This document shows, one piece after another, positions 8,737 to 17,430 of a stretch of DNA of 64,000 nt. Numbering within the stretch: position 1 is the first letter of the stretch; each line of letters starts with the position of its first letter. Under the pieces are notes generated by a model. It made no database searches. It saw only the letters and a program-made list of their open reading frames with translations, and had not been told where the DNA came from. Source of the stretch: Zooshikella sp050749885 (GTDB lineage: Bacteria; Pseudomonadota; Gammaproteobacteria; Pseudomonadales; Zooshikellaceae); NCBI RefSeq assembly GCF_050749885.1, contig NZ_JBOIUB010000010.1, positions 152,549-216,548 on the forward strand, written 5' to 3'. A program made the translations under genes and the position numbers.

Positions 8737-9516
8737 TATTTAATTAGCTCACGAATAATATTTTACCATAAAATGAAATATTTCTTTATGGGATGATATT
8801 TGAAATCTTATCTGTACTCAATAGCCCATAACGTACAATTAGCCTGAAAGTATTACTTTATCATCATTAACGCTATCTGTTTTGTAATCAGGATATATTT
8901 TTTTTGAAAAACAACTATTAACGACTTGTACTTTGTTGTGTACTAACCTTGATAAAGAGAAAATTACAGGTTTTTGTAGACTATTTATTCATATTAAAGA
9001 ATTATTTAAAGCTAATTTGAATAAATAAAATAACCAATAGAAGCCACTGATATTGCTACCTGGTCATTAGGTAAGCTAAAAGATGACACTAATTTGTATA
9101 AAATAAGAGCTGTGTTCCATACACAATAAGCAATCAACGGTTTATCTCAAAAAATAACAAAAATAGCCTGCTTTCATTTTATAGTTGGCTTTTTTTTAGC
9201 AGGTAATTTGTTGCGTTAAGTGTATTGATTAAATTTATTGTTTTATAAATGTTTTAGTGGATAAAGAGTAGGAGGTTGCCACTGAAAAGCAGAATACTAT
9301 ACTGATACTAATAGTGGGAAATATCTTTCAATGGAAACACTTGGAATAATCGAATTACAAATAATAAAACACCAAAATAAAGGATAACATTGAATTTAAG
9401 CTGTATAGCTAATTTAGTAAAATTCGAGTAAGTGAAAAGTAAGAGGTGTGATGAAGTCTTTATAAAGGAAGTGTTAAAGTGAGAATTTTTTTCGAGTTAA
9501 TCTGGAGGAGACAATA
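8737..9516. other. Gene-poor AT-rich stretch
   Basis: In 780 bp no frame with plausible coding character was seen on either strand. The last part contains the ribosome site GGAGGAGA of the DUF1232 gene at 9517. A short cctgct/agcagg dyad at 9167-9203 has an over-long loop and is not called. Confidence 0.5.
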
Positions 9517-9879
9517 ATGTATGAGATAAAATTTTCACAAAATAAATATGAAAGTAATTATTCTGATAGAAAATTTTGGAGTAAGGTGAAAAAATATGCC
9601 AAAGATGCAGGAGAATCTGTATTGAAACCTGCCTTAAAAATGTACTATGCCTTAATTGACTCAGAAACTCCAGCCTGGGCAAAGGCAGTAATTATAGGAG
9701 CGCTAGGGTATTTTATATCGCCTATTGATGCTATTCCAGATGCAATACCTGTGGTTGGATTTTCGGATGATTTGGGAGTTTTGGCGACAGCATTGGCTGC
9801 AGTAGCTGCTCATATAAAGGATGAGCATGTAGAAAGAACAAAGGAAACACTTCAGAATTGGTTTGGTAAAACTAATTAA
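9517..9879 (+). CDS. YkvA-like DUF1232 membrane protein
   Basis: A 120-residue protein of the DUF1232 (YkvA-like) family. The signature lies at about residues 47-85: 'YALIDSETPAWAKAVIIGAL', 'GYFISPIDAIPDAIPVVG', then 'FSDDLGVLATALAAV'. The segment carries one or two short membrane-associated helices. A strong GGAGGAG ribosome site precedes ATG 9517. DUF1232 proteins have no settled function, though some occur beside toxins or envelope-stress genes. It is the nearest upstream neighbour, in the same direction, of the SIR2-STAND gene, separated by about 150 bp. Confidence 0.85.
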   Translation: MYEIKFSQNKYESNYSDRKFWSKVKKYAKDAGESVLKPALKMYYALIDSETPAWAKAVIIGALGYFISPIDAIPDAIPVVGFSDDLGVLATALAAVAAHIKDEHVERTKETLQNWFGKTN

Positions 9880-9984
9880 CACTACTGTGTTGTGTATCTA
9901 GATATAAATTAAGGTGTTTTAAAAAAATAGTGTATATATTATTAAGTTTTTTTAGCTATATGGTTTTGTGTTAAGGATATTTTT

Positions 9985-10041
9985 ATGAAAATCAATAAAA
10001 GTGGTCTGAAAATAAAAAAAAGAAGAATGCAGTATGGATAA
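9985..10041 (+). CDS. Short basic leader peptide overlapping the SIR2-STAND start
   Basis: An 18-codon frame, MKINKSGLKIKKRRMQYG then TAA, begins at ATG 9985 and has a good ribosome site (AAGGA at 9973-9977, 7-base spacing). Its last codons overlap the ATG of the SIR2 gene at 10034 (ATGGATAA). The downstream gene has only a weak site of its own (AAGAAG), so translational coupling is plausible. The peptide is strongly basic (seven Lys/Arg among 18). It may be a leader that sets expression of a potentially toxic defence gene, or a chance frame. Confidence 0.4.
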   Translation: MKINKSGLKIKKRRMQYG

Positions 10042-11401
10042 ATTTATAAGTCTTATAGGTACTGGGAAATCAGTTTTATTTGTAGGTGCTGGTTTTTCAA
10101 GGGGAGCATGTAATATTGAAAATGTGGAGCCTTTTTTGTCTAAAGAACTGGCAGCTGAAATTTGTGAATTAGGTGGGTTTGATGTTGATCATGATCTTAG
10201 ATTTGCCGCTGATTACTATTTATCATTTAATGAAAAATTAAAGTTAATTGATTTGTTGAAACGTATTTATACAATTAAAAAAGTATCTGTTGATCATGTA
10301 AGTATATGTAGGGCAAACTGGAGAAGGTTTTATACAACTAACTATGATAAGTGCATTGAATTAGCTTCTCAAGAAGCAGGAAAAATAGTAGAAACTATTG
10401 ATATAAGCTTTTCAACTAGTGAATATTATAAAAGAGATAATTTGTGTATTCACTTGAATGGATCTATTGATAGTTTGACAGAAGATTCGTTAGAGAATGG
10501 ATTTAAACTTTCTACTTCGTCATATATATCTTCTGATTCGTTTATAAAGTCAGATTGGTTTTACTACTTTAAAAAAGATTTAGAAAGAAGTTATGCTATA
10601 GTTTTTGTTGGGTATTCTATGTATGATATTGAAGTGCAGAAAATACTATTTGAAAATGATGCATTAAGGGAGAAAACATATTTTATTACTAGCTGTGATA
10701 TCGATAAAAAGCAAGATTTTACTTTATCTAAATTTGGAAATGTAGTTTCGATAGGTGTTAGTGGTTTTGCGAAGTTGCTAACTGATAATTCTGATCTTAT
10801 TGAACATTATAGAGAAGAGGTTGAACTTCAGGCATTTAACCTTTACGAAATTTCTGAAGAAGAAAAAAATATTAGGGACTTTGATGTAGAGAAAATGATC
10901 CTATATGGTGATTTTTCTGATACTTTGATTGATAATGGAGTAACTCAAAATCAGAGAATACCAAACTTAATTATAAGAGAAGATATTTATACAATATGCA
11001 ACTTTATTGAAAATAATAAAAATGTTATTGTATATAGTGAGTTAGGTAATGGGAAGACTATTCTTCTTAAAGAATTAAAGTCGGTTTTAGCCATAAACTC
11101 ATTTGAAGTATATGATGTCTTGGACAAAGATGGAGATTATATTGGTGATATAGACATATTAGCAAAAATTGGTAGGAGAATTGTTTTAAAAATTGATGGA
11201 TATGAACCTTATCTTGATTTATTTGAACATTATATTTATTCTATGCCAAGCAATATAAATATTGTTGCTTCGGCAAGAACTTCTGAACATGAAAGGCTTA
11301 GATCTGAACTTAAAAAAATGGAGTTTTCTTTTAATGAACTATGTATTGATAGGTTGTCTGAAAAAGAGTCATCTTTTTTATTGATATTATTGATAATTTA
11401 G
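10034..11401 (+). CDS. SIR2-STAND candidate defence protein, N-terminal part
   Basis: Zero-frame product of 455 residues. Residues 1-245 form a SIR2-like NAD-hydrolysing domain: nucleotide loop 'VLFVGAGFSRG' (G18-S22), the catalytic-type Asn in 'YTTNYD' (N103), the His in 'CIHLNGSID' (H140) and 'FVGYSMYDIEVQ'. From about 325 a STAND-type NTPase begins, with Walker A 'SELGNGKT' (K341) and a Walker-B-like 'RIVLKIDGYE'. The frame then breaks at about codon 449. SIR2-STAND proteins such as Avs5 sense phage products and deplete NAD. The protein is very AT-rich in codon use. The full product would need the downstream frame. Confidence 0.8.
   Translation: MDKFISLIGTGKSVLFVGAGFSRGACNIENVEPFLSKELAAEICELGGFDVDHDLRFAADYYLSFNEKLKLIDLLKRIYTIKKVSVDHVSICRANWRRFYTTNYDKCIELASQEAGKIVETIDISFSTSEYYKRDNLCIHLNGSIDSLTEDSLENGFKLSTSSYISSDSFIKSDWFYYFKKDLERSYAIVFVGYSMYDIEVQKILFENDALREKTYFITSCDIDKKQDFTLSKFGNVVSIGVSGFAKLLTDNSDLIEHYREEVELQAFNLYEISEEEKNIRDFDVEKMILYGDFSDTLIDNGVTQNQRIPNLIIREDIYTICNFIENNKNVIVYSELGNGKTILLKELKSVLAINSFEVYDVLDKDGDYIGDIDILAKIGRRIVLKIDGYEPYLDLFEHYIYSMPSNINIVASARTSEHERLRSELKKMEFSFNELCIDRLSEKESSFLLILLII
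11374..11380 (+). other. T TTT TTA slippery heptamer at the SIR2-STAND frame change
   Basis: The heptamer T TTT TTA sits in the correct zero-frame phase (tcT TTT TTA, codons Ser-Phe-Leu). It is placed exactly where a -1 shift joins the upstream frame to the downstream open frame. A shift here continues as IDIIDNLGIWES, which fits the protein. The zero frame stops seven codons later. No strong stimulatory structure was found: a 6-bp hairpin at 11428-11441 lies about 47 bases away. The alternative is loss of one T from this run by mutation or sequencing error. Confidence 0.55.
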
Positions 11402-11451
11402 GAATTTGGGAAAGTAAAGCTGGATTCTCTAAAGAGAAAAAGAGAGATTTT

Positions 11452-12483
11452 TTGAGTAAAAATTTTTATCAGATATCGTTAACTTTGTTGGAATTGTTTG
11501 ATGCTCCTCAAATAATTAAGCGTATATCATCATCTCTTGATAGTATAGTAAATAACCCTGCAATAAAAGATACAATATTTTCAATCGCCTTGATTGAGGT
11601 TTTAGATATTGACTGTAAATTTAGTCTAGTATCTGAGGTGGCTGATAATGATGTAATATACGATTCAAATTTGAGGGATAGTGAGGGTTTTAGAAATCTT
11701 TTTAAAATATCAGAGTGTAGTGTAATTTCTAAATCAAGTATATTCTGTTTGTCCCTCATTAGAAATAACTTCAGTGCATCTTATATTACTAATCAGCTTC
11801 AAAAAGTTGCTAAGAAGTTTGATCTTTATCAAGAAAAAAATTATGAACAAAGAACTATTTTTAAATCTTTGTTGAGATTTGCTTTTGTCGAGAGACTTTT
11901 GCCTGGGAAAATGAAAAAAGCTAATATGAGAAATTATTACGAAAATTTAAAGATTTCTATTCGATGGTTAACTAAAGATCCTCATTTTTGGTTGCAATAT
12001 GGTATGGCAAATATAACTTTTAAAGAATATGATAAAGCTCAACAGTATTTTAACCAGTCATACTCAATTGCTTATTCGAAAAAGCAGGATTATGATACAA
12101 GAGGTATTGATGCTCAGCAAGCTAGATTATATATTTTGATAGCAATAGAGGAAAAGGAACCATTCAAAGCCTACAATGAATTTGAAAAAGCAAACTCCCT
12201 GCTAACAAAACTAGATGATAGTGTATATAAATTTAGACAGGTTGAAAAGTATAAGGATTATTACGAATTTTGCTATGACACACTATCTAGAAAGAACCAA
12301 GTAAACTTTCTTCATGCATGTAGAGAAATGAGAAAGGCTATAGATGATGCAGAATCCAGAGGATATATTAATGCAGGAGATCAAAAAACCATATGTAGAA
12401 CTAAAAAAAGTCTCGATCATGTAATAAGTGAAATTACCTTTTTTTCAAAAAAACATGGAGTGAAAGAAGAAGCTGATATTTAA
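11452..12483 (+). CDS. SIR2-STAND candidate defence protein, C-terminal part (frame -1)
   Basis: The open frame actually extends upstream without a stop to 11365, so this is not an independent gene: the first ATG-like start (TTG 11452) has no convincing ribosome site. It encodes the rest of the STAND NTPase arm and a helical, TPR-like sensor region (about residues 170-330, 'HFWLQYGMANITFKEYDKAQQYFNQSY' pattern). Joined at 11380 with the preceding frame it gives one 816-residue protein with SIR2, STAND and helical-repeat domains. C-terminal helical repeats in this class normally recognise the phage trigger. Confidence 0.7.
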   Translation: MSKNFYQISLTLLELFDAPQIIKRISSSLDSIVNNPAIKDTIFSIALIEVLDIDCKFSLVSEVADNDVIYDSNLRDSEGFRNLFKISECSVISKSSIFCLSLIRNNFSASYITNQLQKVAKKFDLYQEKNYEQRTIFKSLLRFAFVERLLPGKMKKANMRNYYENLKISIRWLTKDPHFWLQYGMANITFKEYDKAQQYFNQSYSIAYSKKQDYDTRGIDAQQARLYILIAIEEKEPFKAYNEFEKANSLLTKLDDSVYKFRQVEKYKDYYEFCYDTLSRKNQVNFLHACREMRKAIDDAESRGYINAGDQKTICRTKKSLDHVISEITFFSKKHGVKEEADI

Positions 12484-12734
12484 GTTATTAACTTGAATAC
12501 TTTGTTAAATAAAATTTATTATAGTTAATTATAGATTTTTTTAAAATTAAAAAATATCCTGTTCCTCCCGTCAATTTGGTTTAAAATGTGTGTGCTTAAT
12601 ATTTTATAGGTATATGGCCTCTTATCTGATTCTTGAACAACATGTCGGAACGAGCCATTTTGACTCGTTGATTACTGTTAAATATTTTCATAACATATGC
12701 AAGTAGCAAGATAAGTGGACAAATCGCCTTTATA

Positions 12735-12838
12735 CAATATTTTTATAACTCCTGTTGAATATATTGTGAATCAATCCTTGGAAGCTTGGTTGCCGCTTCC
12801 TTGAGATAAACAGTTCAATATGAGCTATCCAACCGTTG
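12735..12838. repeat. Palindromic MITE/REP-like element, copy 2
   Basis: A diverged copy of the element at 8323-8426, same orientation and same length. It shares the core 'cttggttgccgcttcctt' and the right arm GTTCAATATGAGCTATCC. The left arm is decayed and the inner hairpin is lost (gcggcaa has become gagataa). The two copies bracket the DUF1232 and SIR2-STAND genes. Confidence 0.75.
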
Positions 12839-12893
12839 TTTACTATCTGAGTACATATTTGTTTGTGGGAGTTATTACCATGGGTATGGAAAC

Positions 12894-12924
12894 AAAAAAA
12901 GGAGGGAAAATTCCCTCCTTTTTA
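12894..12924. terminator. Bidirectional rho-independent terminator
   Basis: A perfect stem GGAGGGAA/TTCCCTCC (12901-12918) is flanked by seven A on the left and five T on the right, so it can end transcription in both directions. It lies 31 bp past the stop of the minus-strand chitinase gene. Confidence 0.9.
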
Positions 12925-12954
12925 AGGCTAAAAATACATTAAATATACGGGTAT

Positions 12955-15900
12955 TTAGCTTTTTGGATCAACGACAACATCGTCAAAGAAGTGTTCAATA
13001 CATTTTACGTAGTCACCTTGTTTAAATGCACTAAACGGTGTTTGGTAATTAACTAGTTTACACTTATAGCTTTTACCTGATGGTGTGTTGGGGTCCCAGC
13101 TCCAGTCTTGTTCCCAATAAATATTTAGGGCACCACTGCCTTTAGTATCAAAGCGTTTCATATTGGCACAGCCTAACACTTCATCATCAGCAATAGGTAC
13201 TTTTAGATATTGAGTAAATTGTTTGTAATAATTAATCCGGTTTTGTGATTGTCGATGCTCTGTAGGTGCACCACATTCTACGCCACCATTAATGATTTGT
13301 GTGGTAACACCAAAGCCATGCACTAAACCACCTTCTTTATCATGTGCATTGGGTTGCCAGGTGCCATCAATAACGTGGAACATGCTGGGCTTGGGTGGTT
13401 GAGGATAAACATAAAAGAATACGGCACTGGCCAGATTTAACCAGGTATCTGCCACTTTTTCAGGGTTATCCAGCAAGGTGCGTACTGTACCAAACATTGC
13501 TTCTGAAAAAGGGCCGTAGTTGTAATTATAACTTAACTGTTTAGCGCCTCGGCCAAAGTAACTTTTGTATTGACCATCAGCAAACTTACCGCATGGCCAT
13601 GTTTTACCCTGCCAGGTGTCAGGACTACACTCTGCGTTATAACCACCTCGCTTATCTTCAGTCCAGCCCATTTCCCGCACATAATGTAACCCTTGTCGCC
13701 ACTCTGGTACATCCATATAAGCTTCATGTGCACCAGTTTCCTGGGTAAAGTGAGCAAACATGGTTGCGAGTGATTTACGACAAATGGCGTCTGCATCCCG
13801 GCCATCATCATAGTCACCACAAAATGCGGGGAATTTACCAATCGCTTTCAAAAAGTTGGTGTAGGTATATTCTTTAGCCCGTTTGGGAAACAGAAAATCC
13901 CAATCATTATTGCTGATAATAGACTCCAGACGCTTTACGTTTGTGGGGTTGGAGGCATTTCCTGGGGTAATTTTTTCCACCAGTGCATTATCAAGTGTTG
14001 CGATGCTGGCCTTAACATTACGCATTAAATCCGTATCAGTAAGTTTGGCTTCTCGCGCTTTTAATTTACTTAATGGAATGACATACCCATCACCTGGTTT
14101 GGGTTTATCGCCATCTCCAGGTTTGTCTCCATCGCCAGGTTTAGAGGGGGGAGTGGGTTTGTCACCGTCACCAGGTGGCGGCGGTGGTGGTGGAATATCA
14201 CCATCTCCAGGTTTATCTCCGTCTCCTGGTTTGTCGCCATCGCCAGGCTTGTCACCATCACCTGGAGGTGTGGGTGGCTTGGGTTTATCACCATTATCGG
14301 GAGGTGTTGGATTATTACCTTTAGCTTCCCAAGGTCCCCATTGGTCAGCTCCAGGTTCATCACCACGTGTCCACCATTTGGCTTGGTAAATGGTGTGCTG
14401 GTAACTGGCAAGATCACCTTTTACATACACTTTATCGGCTTGCCATGGGGCTGCATTACTAGGCGTATTGTCGTCTGGTTTGCCATTATCGCCTGGCTTA
14501 TCACCATTGTCGGGTTTATCTGTATCGGGTTTGTCGCCATCATCGGGTTTTGTGGGTGGTGGGTTATCACTGCCTTGAACCTGTTTCCATGGTCCCCACT
14601 GGTCTTTACCGGGCTCATCGCCGCGAGTCCACCATTTGGCTTCATAGGTTTTGCTTTGGTAGGTTACTCGGTCGCCCTTGGTATAGACTTGATCTGCTTG
14701 CCATGCATTAGCAGGGGGGACAGGTTTATTGCCATCATCTGGTGGTGAAGGTGGTTGTGGTGTGTCTCCATCGCCAGGTGGTGTAGGTGGCGGGGGGATA
14801 TCACCGTCGCCAGGATCACCTGGAGGTGGGGGTGGTGGAGGAATATCATCATCGCCATCACCAGGCGGTGTGGGTGGTTTAGGTTGATCACCGTCATCTG
14901 GTGGGGTTGGTGGCTCTGGTGGTTTGGGATTATCCCCAGGTTTATTACCCAATCCTTCATGAATAGCTTTGAGTATCTCGCCGTTATCAGCATCAATTTC
15001 CCAAGAGAAAACGCCAGCCAAGCTATTTGCGGTTACATACTGAGCTTTGGCTTTTACTGAGCGCGGGTTATCGTAGGTGATCAGCTCACCTTTACTGGCA
15101 TTCCATAAATAGGGGGCTTGTGCCGTATCATCATAAAAATACTTAAAGCCACCCGTGCCTTGACCATCAGTACCACCCAAGTACTTAGATACGATGTGTT
15201 TATAATCAATAACGCCAGGCTGCCAGGAACCTTTTATGGGTTTACCATTGGTGCCTTGCCAAGGATTATTTTCCTGGCCGTCTTTAATGCTTGTCCAGCC
15301 ACGACCGTACATCGCAGCACCCAGCACCAGTTTATTTCCGGGTAAACCGGCTTGGGTCAGGTTTTGTACGGCATCATGTGCATTAAATTCAGGAATTTTT
15401 TCATGAGAAGCCGCGTATAATCCTGAATGATGACCGAGAGTACTGTCCCAGGCACCATAAAAGTCATAGGTCATGGCAAAGATATAATCGACATAACTGC
15501 TGACTTCGGCGTAATTAATATTGTCAATTTTTTCAGGACCTGCGCTCGTGGCGGCGGTGAGCTGGTATTTTTTTCCCGTTTCTTGGCTTAACGCATCCAG
15601 CGCTTGTCGTAAATCACGCATTAACGCGGTAAAAGCCGCTTTATCTTCAGGTGAACCTAATTTTGAATTAGCACCAGGTACGCCAGGAAATTCCCAGTCA
15701 ATATCCAAACCATCAAAGAACGGATACTGTTTTAGAAACTCAATGGTAGACTTAACAAATGTGGCACGTTTTTGTGTGTCTTTGGCTAAATAGTAAAAGG
15801 GATCAGACAGTGTCCAACCGCCAATAGACGGGAGTACGGTAAGATGAGGGTTCGCTTTTTTCAGCTTGATTAATTGCCCAAAGTTTCCGCGAATGGGGTC

Positions 15901-16296
15901 ATCCCATTTATCACCGGGATAACTTTTTTCTAATGCGGCGAAGCGGTCATGAATCGTCACCGTATAATCCGGTTGGTCTGCACATTCTCGTGTTAAGGCG
16001 CTATAGCCTTGGGGGTTTTCTTTTTGCAACGATTCATTAGGACCACACACTGCAATAAAGCCATACAACACGTGGGTGAGGTTTTTGGCAGGAATATCAT
16101 TAACGTGGAAGTTACGGCCATAAACACCCCATTCAACAAAATAGGTACCAACAACTTTGTTGGCGTTATTTTGGAATAATGCTGAATCACTATTGAGTGG
16201 CGTTGCTTGAGTTAAGGTCGATAAGCCCAAACCCACTGCTATACTTATGGCTAATTTATTTGGCAACCAGCGTCTAATAGCTTGCTTGGTTTGCAT
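12955..16296 (-). CDS. Two-headed secreted chitinase, GH18-CBM-CBM-GH19
   Basis: An 1113-residue extracellular enzyme. A signal peptide (1-31, 'LSTLTQA') leads to a GH18 domain (about 45-450) with the catalytic motif 'DGLDIDWE' (D195-E202). Two CBM5/12 chitin-binding modules follow (about 529-572 and 614-658), both ending 'WWTRGDEPGxDQWGPW'. A GH19 domain completes it (about 795-1075, 'HFTQETGAHE', probable acid E853, and 'FGRGAKQLSYNYNYGPF'). Long Pro/Asp/Gly linkers separate the parts. GH18 retains and GH19 inverts the anomeric bond, so one chain carries two unrelated chitin-cleaving chemistries. The gene stands alone with its own terminator, which suits free-standing induction by chitin. 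Confidence 0.95.
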   Translation of the reverse strand: MQTKQAIRRWLPNKLAISIAVGLGLSTLTQATPLNSDSALFQNNANKVVGTYFVEWGVYGRNFHVNDIPAKNLTHVLYGFIAVCGPNESLQKENPQGYSALTRECADQPDYTVTIHDRFAALEKSYPGDKWDDPIRGNFGQLIKLKKANPHLTVLPSIGGWTLSDPFYYLAKDTQKRATFVKSTIEFLKQYPFFDGLDIDWEFPGVPGANSKLGSPEDKAAFTALMRDLRQALDALSQETGKKYQLTAATSAGPEKIDNINYAEVSSYVDYIFAMTYDFYGAWDSTLGHHSGLYAASHEKIPEFNAHDAVQNLTQAGLPGNKLVLGAAMYGRGWTSIKDGQENNPWQGTNGKPIKGSWQPGVIDYKHIVSKYLGGTDGQGTGGFKYFYDDTAQAPYLWNASKGELITYDNPRSVKAKAQYVTANSLAGVFSWEIDADNGEILKAIHEGLGNKPGDNPKPPEPPTPPDDGDQPKPPTPPGDGDDDIPPPPPPPGDPGDGDIPPPPTPPGDGDTPQPPSPPDDGNKPVPPANAWQADQVYTKGDRVTYQSKTYEAKWWTRGDEPGKDQWGPWKQVQGSDNPPPTKPDDGDKPDTDKPDNGDKPGDNGKPDDNTPSNAAPWQADKVYVKGDLASYQHTIYQAKWWTRGDEPGADQWGPWEAKGNNPTPPDNGDKPKPPTPPGDGDKPGDGDKPGDGDKPGDGDIPPPPPPPGDGDKPTPPSKPGDGDKPGDGDKPKPGDGYVIPLSKLKAREAKLTDTDLMRNVKASIATLDNALVEKITPGNASNPTNVKRLESIISNNDWDFLFPKRAKEYTYTNFLKAIGKFPAFCGDYDDGRDADAICRKSLATMFAHFTQETGAHEAYMDVPEWRQGLHYVREMGWTEDKRGGYNAECSPDTWQGKTWPCGKFADGQYKSYFGRGAKQLSYNYNYGPFSEAMFGTVRTLLDNPEKVADTWLNLASAVFFYVYPQPPKPSMFHVIDGTWQPNAHDKEGGLVHGFGVTTQIINGGVECGAPTEHRQSQNRINYYKQFTQYLKVPIADDEVLGCANMKRFDTKGSGALNIYWEQDWSWDPNTPSGKSYKCKLVNYQTPFSAFKQGDYVKCIEHFFDDVVVDPKS
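14085..14300. repeat. Tandem codon repeats of the chitinase linker
   Basis: On the minus strand this stretch codes for repeated GDGDKP and Pro-rich units, seen on the plus strand as near-identical 'tctccatcgccaggttt' blocks. Such repeats are prone to change in number. Related linker blocks lie at about 14740-14930. Confidence 0.7.
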
Positions 16297-16937
16297 ACAT
16301 TTTTTCTCCGTAATGCATTTACCTAATCAAAAGCGTTATGGTGAACGTTTGTAGGTAACTACTTTTTGCTCAAACAGAATTCGAACAAGTTGCTTTATCT
16401 ATCGTGAATAGTTTGTTTATGCTTTTCCGTGCATCTCACCTGGGAAATACTTCTTATAGGAAGCAAGCAGGCTTGTTCCTAGAGCTTTGAGTGTCATAGA
16501 CAGGTATAAAGCTCATTGCAGGTTAGCTATGTGTCTTCTAAGTAATGTCTTATTGTGGAAGTACTTGTATTGATTAAGTACCAATCGCTCAGTTGCGTAT
16601 TAATATTTGTTAAATAAAAACGGCTTGTAATGTATAAAATAGTTCTACTTAAATGTGTGATGAGGTAATGGCTTCCTAAAGAATATTGATCACAAGAAGT
16701 TGTGTTAAGTTGTAATACTACGTCGTAAATAGTAGCGAAAAGTAGTGTAGCAAAAGGCGGATAAGGGAGTGGTAATCGCGTTCCAATTTTGTGATGGCTA
16801 TAACGGATATGATGTAAATTGTTTAAGTAAGCAACTTTTAGCTGTGAATTGGCTTCAAATGTTTTAATTGATAAAAAATATACACAACATAAGTAGTATA
16901 AATGCGGATTGCAAACATATAACAAAAAGGGTGCATC
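16297..16937. other. Divergent upstream region of chitinase and cytosine deaminase genes
   Basis: These 640 bp must hold the promoters of both genes. A 153-codon minus-strand frame at 16527-16988 overlaps the start of the deaminase and has Cys/Tyr/His-rich, unprotein-like sequence, so it is not accepted. No clear operator dyad was recognised. Confidence 0.5.
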
Positions 16938-17384
16938 ATGAATACAATAGACCCATTCCTCAGCGTGGCAATTGAAGAAGCTGAACAAGGCCAGAAAGAA
17001 GGTGGTATTCCTATAGGCTCAGTGCTGGTACATCAACAGAACATTATTGGTCGAGGTCATAACCAGCGAGTACAACAAAAGAGTGCTACGCTTCATGCAG
17101 AAATGCATGCCCTTGAAAACGCGGGTCGTTTGCCAGCATCCGTTTATAAGCAATGTACACTTTATACGACACTATCACCATGTGCGATGTGCAGTGGAGC
17201 AATTATTCTCTATGGAATACCTCATGTGGTAGTGGGCGAGAATCAAACGTTTATGGGACAGGAACAATGGCTTCAAGATCATGGTGTAAAGGTTGATGTG
17301 GTACAGGATGAGCGTTGTATTGCTATTATGAAGGCATTTATTACTGCCCATCCTGAACTATGGAATGAAGATATTGGGGAATAA
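16938..17384 (+). CDS. Cytosine deaminase of the yeast Fcy1 type
   Basis: A zinc-dependent deaminase that turns cytosine into uracil in pyrimidine salvage. Zinc ligands and catalytic Glu appear as H53 and E55 in 'TLHAEMHALENAGRL' and C82/C85 in 'TLSPCAMCSGAII'. The match to yeast cytosine deaminase runs through 'GGIPIGSVL', 'IGRGHNQR', 'YGIPHVVVGEN' and even the C-terminal 'WxEDIGE'. At 148 residues it is near the yeast length of 158. It is unrelated to the TIM-barrel CodA of E. coli. tRNA adenosine deaminase TadA is the alternative relative, but the C-terminal part argues against it. No transporter gene is adjacent. Confidence 0.88.
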   Translation: MNTIDPFLSVAIEEAEQGQKEGGIPIGSVLVHQQNIIGRGHNQRVQQKSATLHAEMHALENAGRLPASVYKQCTLYTTLSPCAMCSGAIILYGIPHVVVGENQTFMGQEQWLQDHGVKVDVVQDERCIAIMKAFITAHPELWNEDIGE

Positions 17385-17430
17385 CAACAAAGAGGTTAAT
17401 GCGTTAAAGCAAAGTTACTCATTGGTATGG

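Noticed and set aside
11428..11441. TTCTCT/AGAGAA hairpin as frameshift stimulator
   Set aside because: It lies about 47 bases after the slippery site, too far for a usual stimulatory element, and is short.
13883..14389. 168-codon plus-strand frame rich in PSPGL repeats
   Set aside because: Antisense to the repetitive linker of the chitinase; the repeats are a shadow of the GDGDKP codons.
16527..16988. 153-codon minus-strand frame overlapping the deaminase start
   Set aside because: Cys/Tyr/His-rich translation, no ribosome site and overlap with a well-supported gene.
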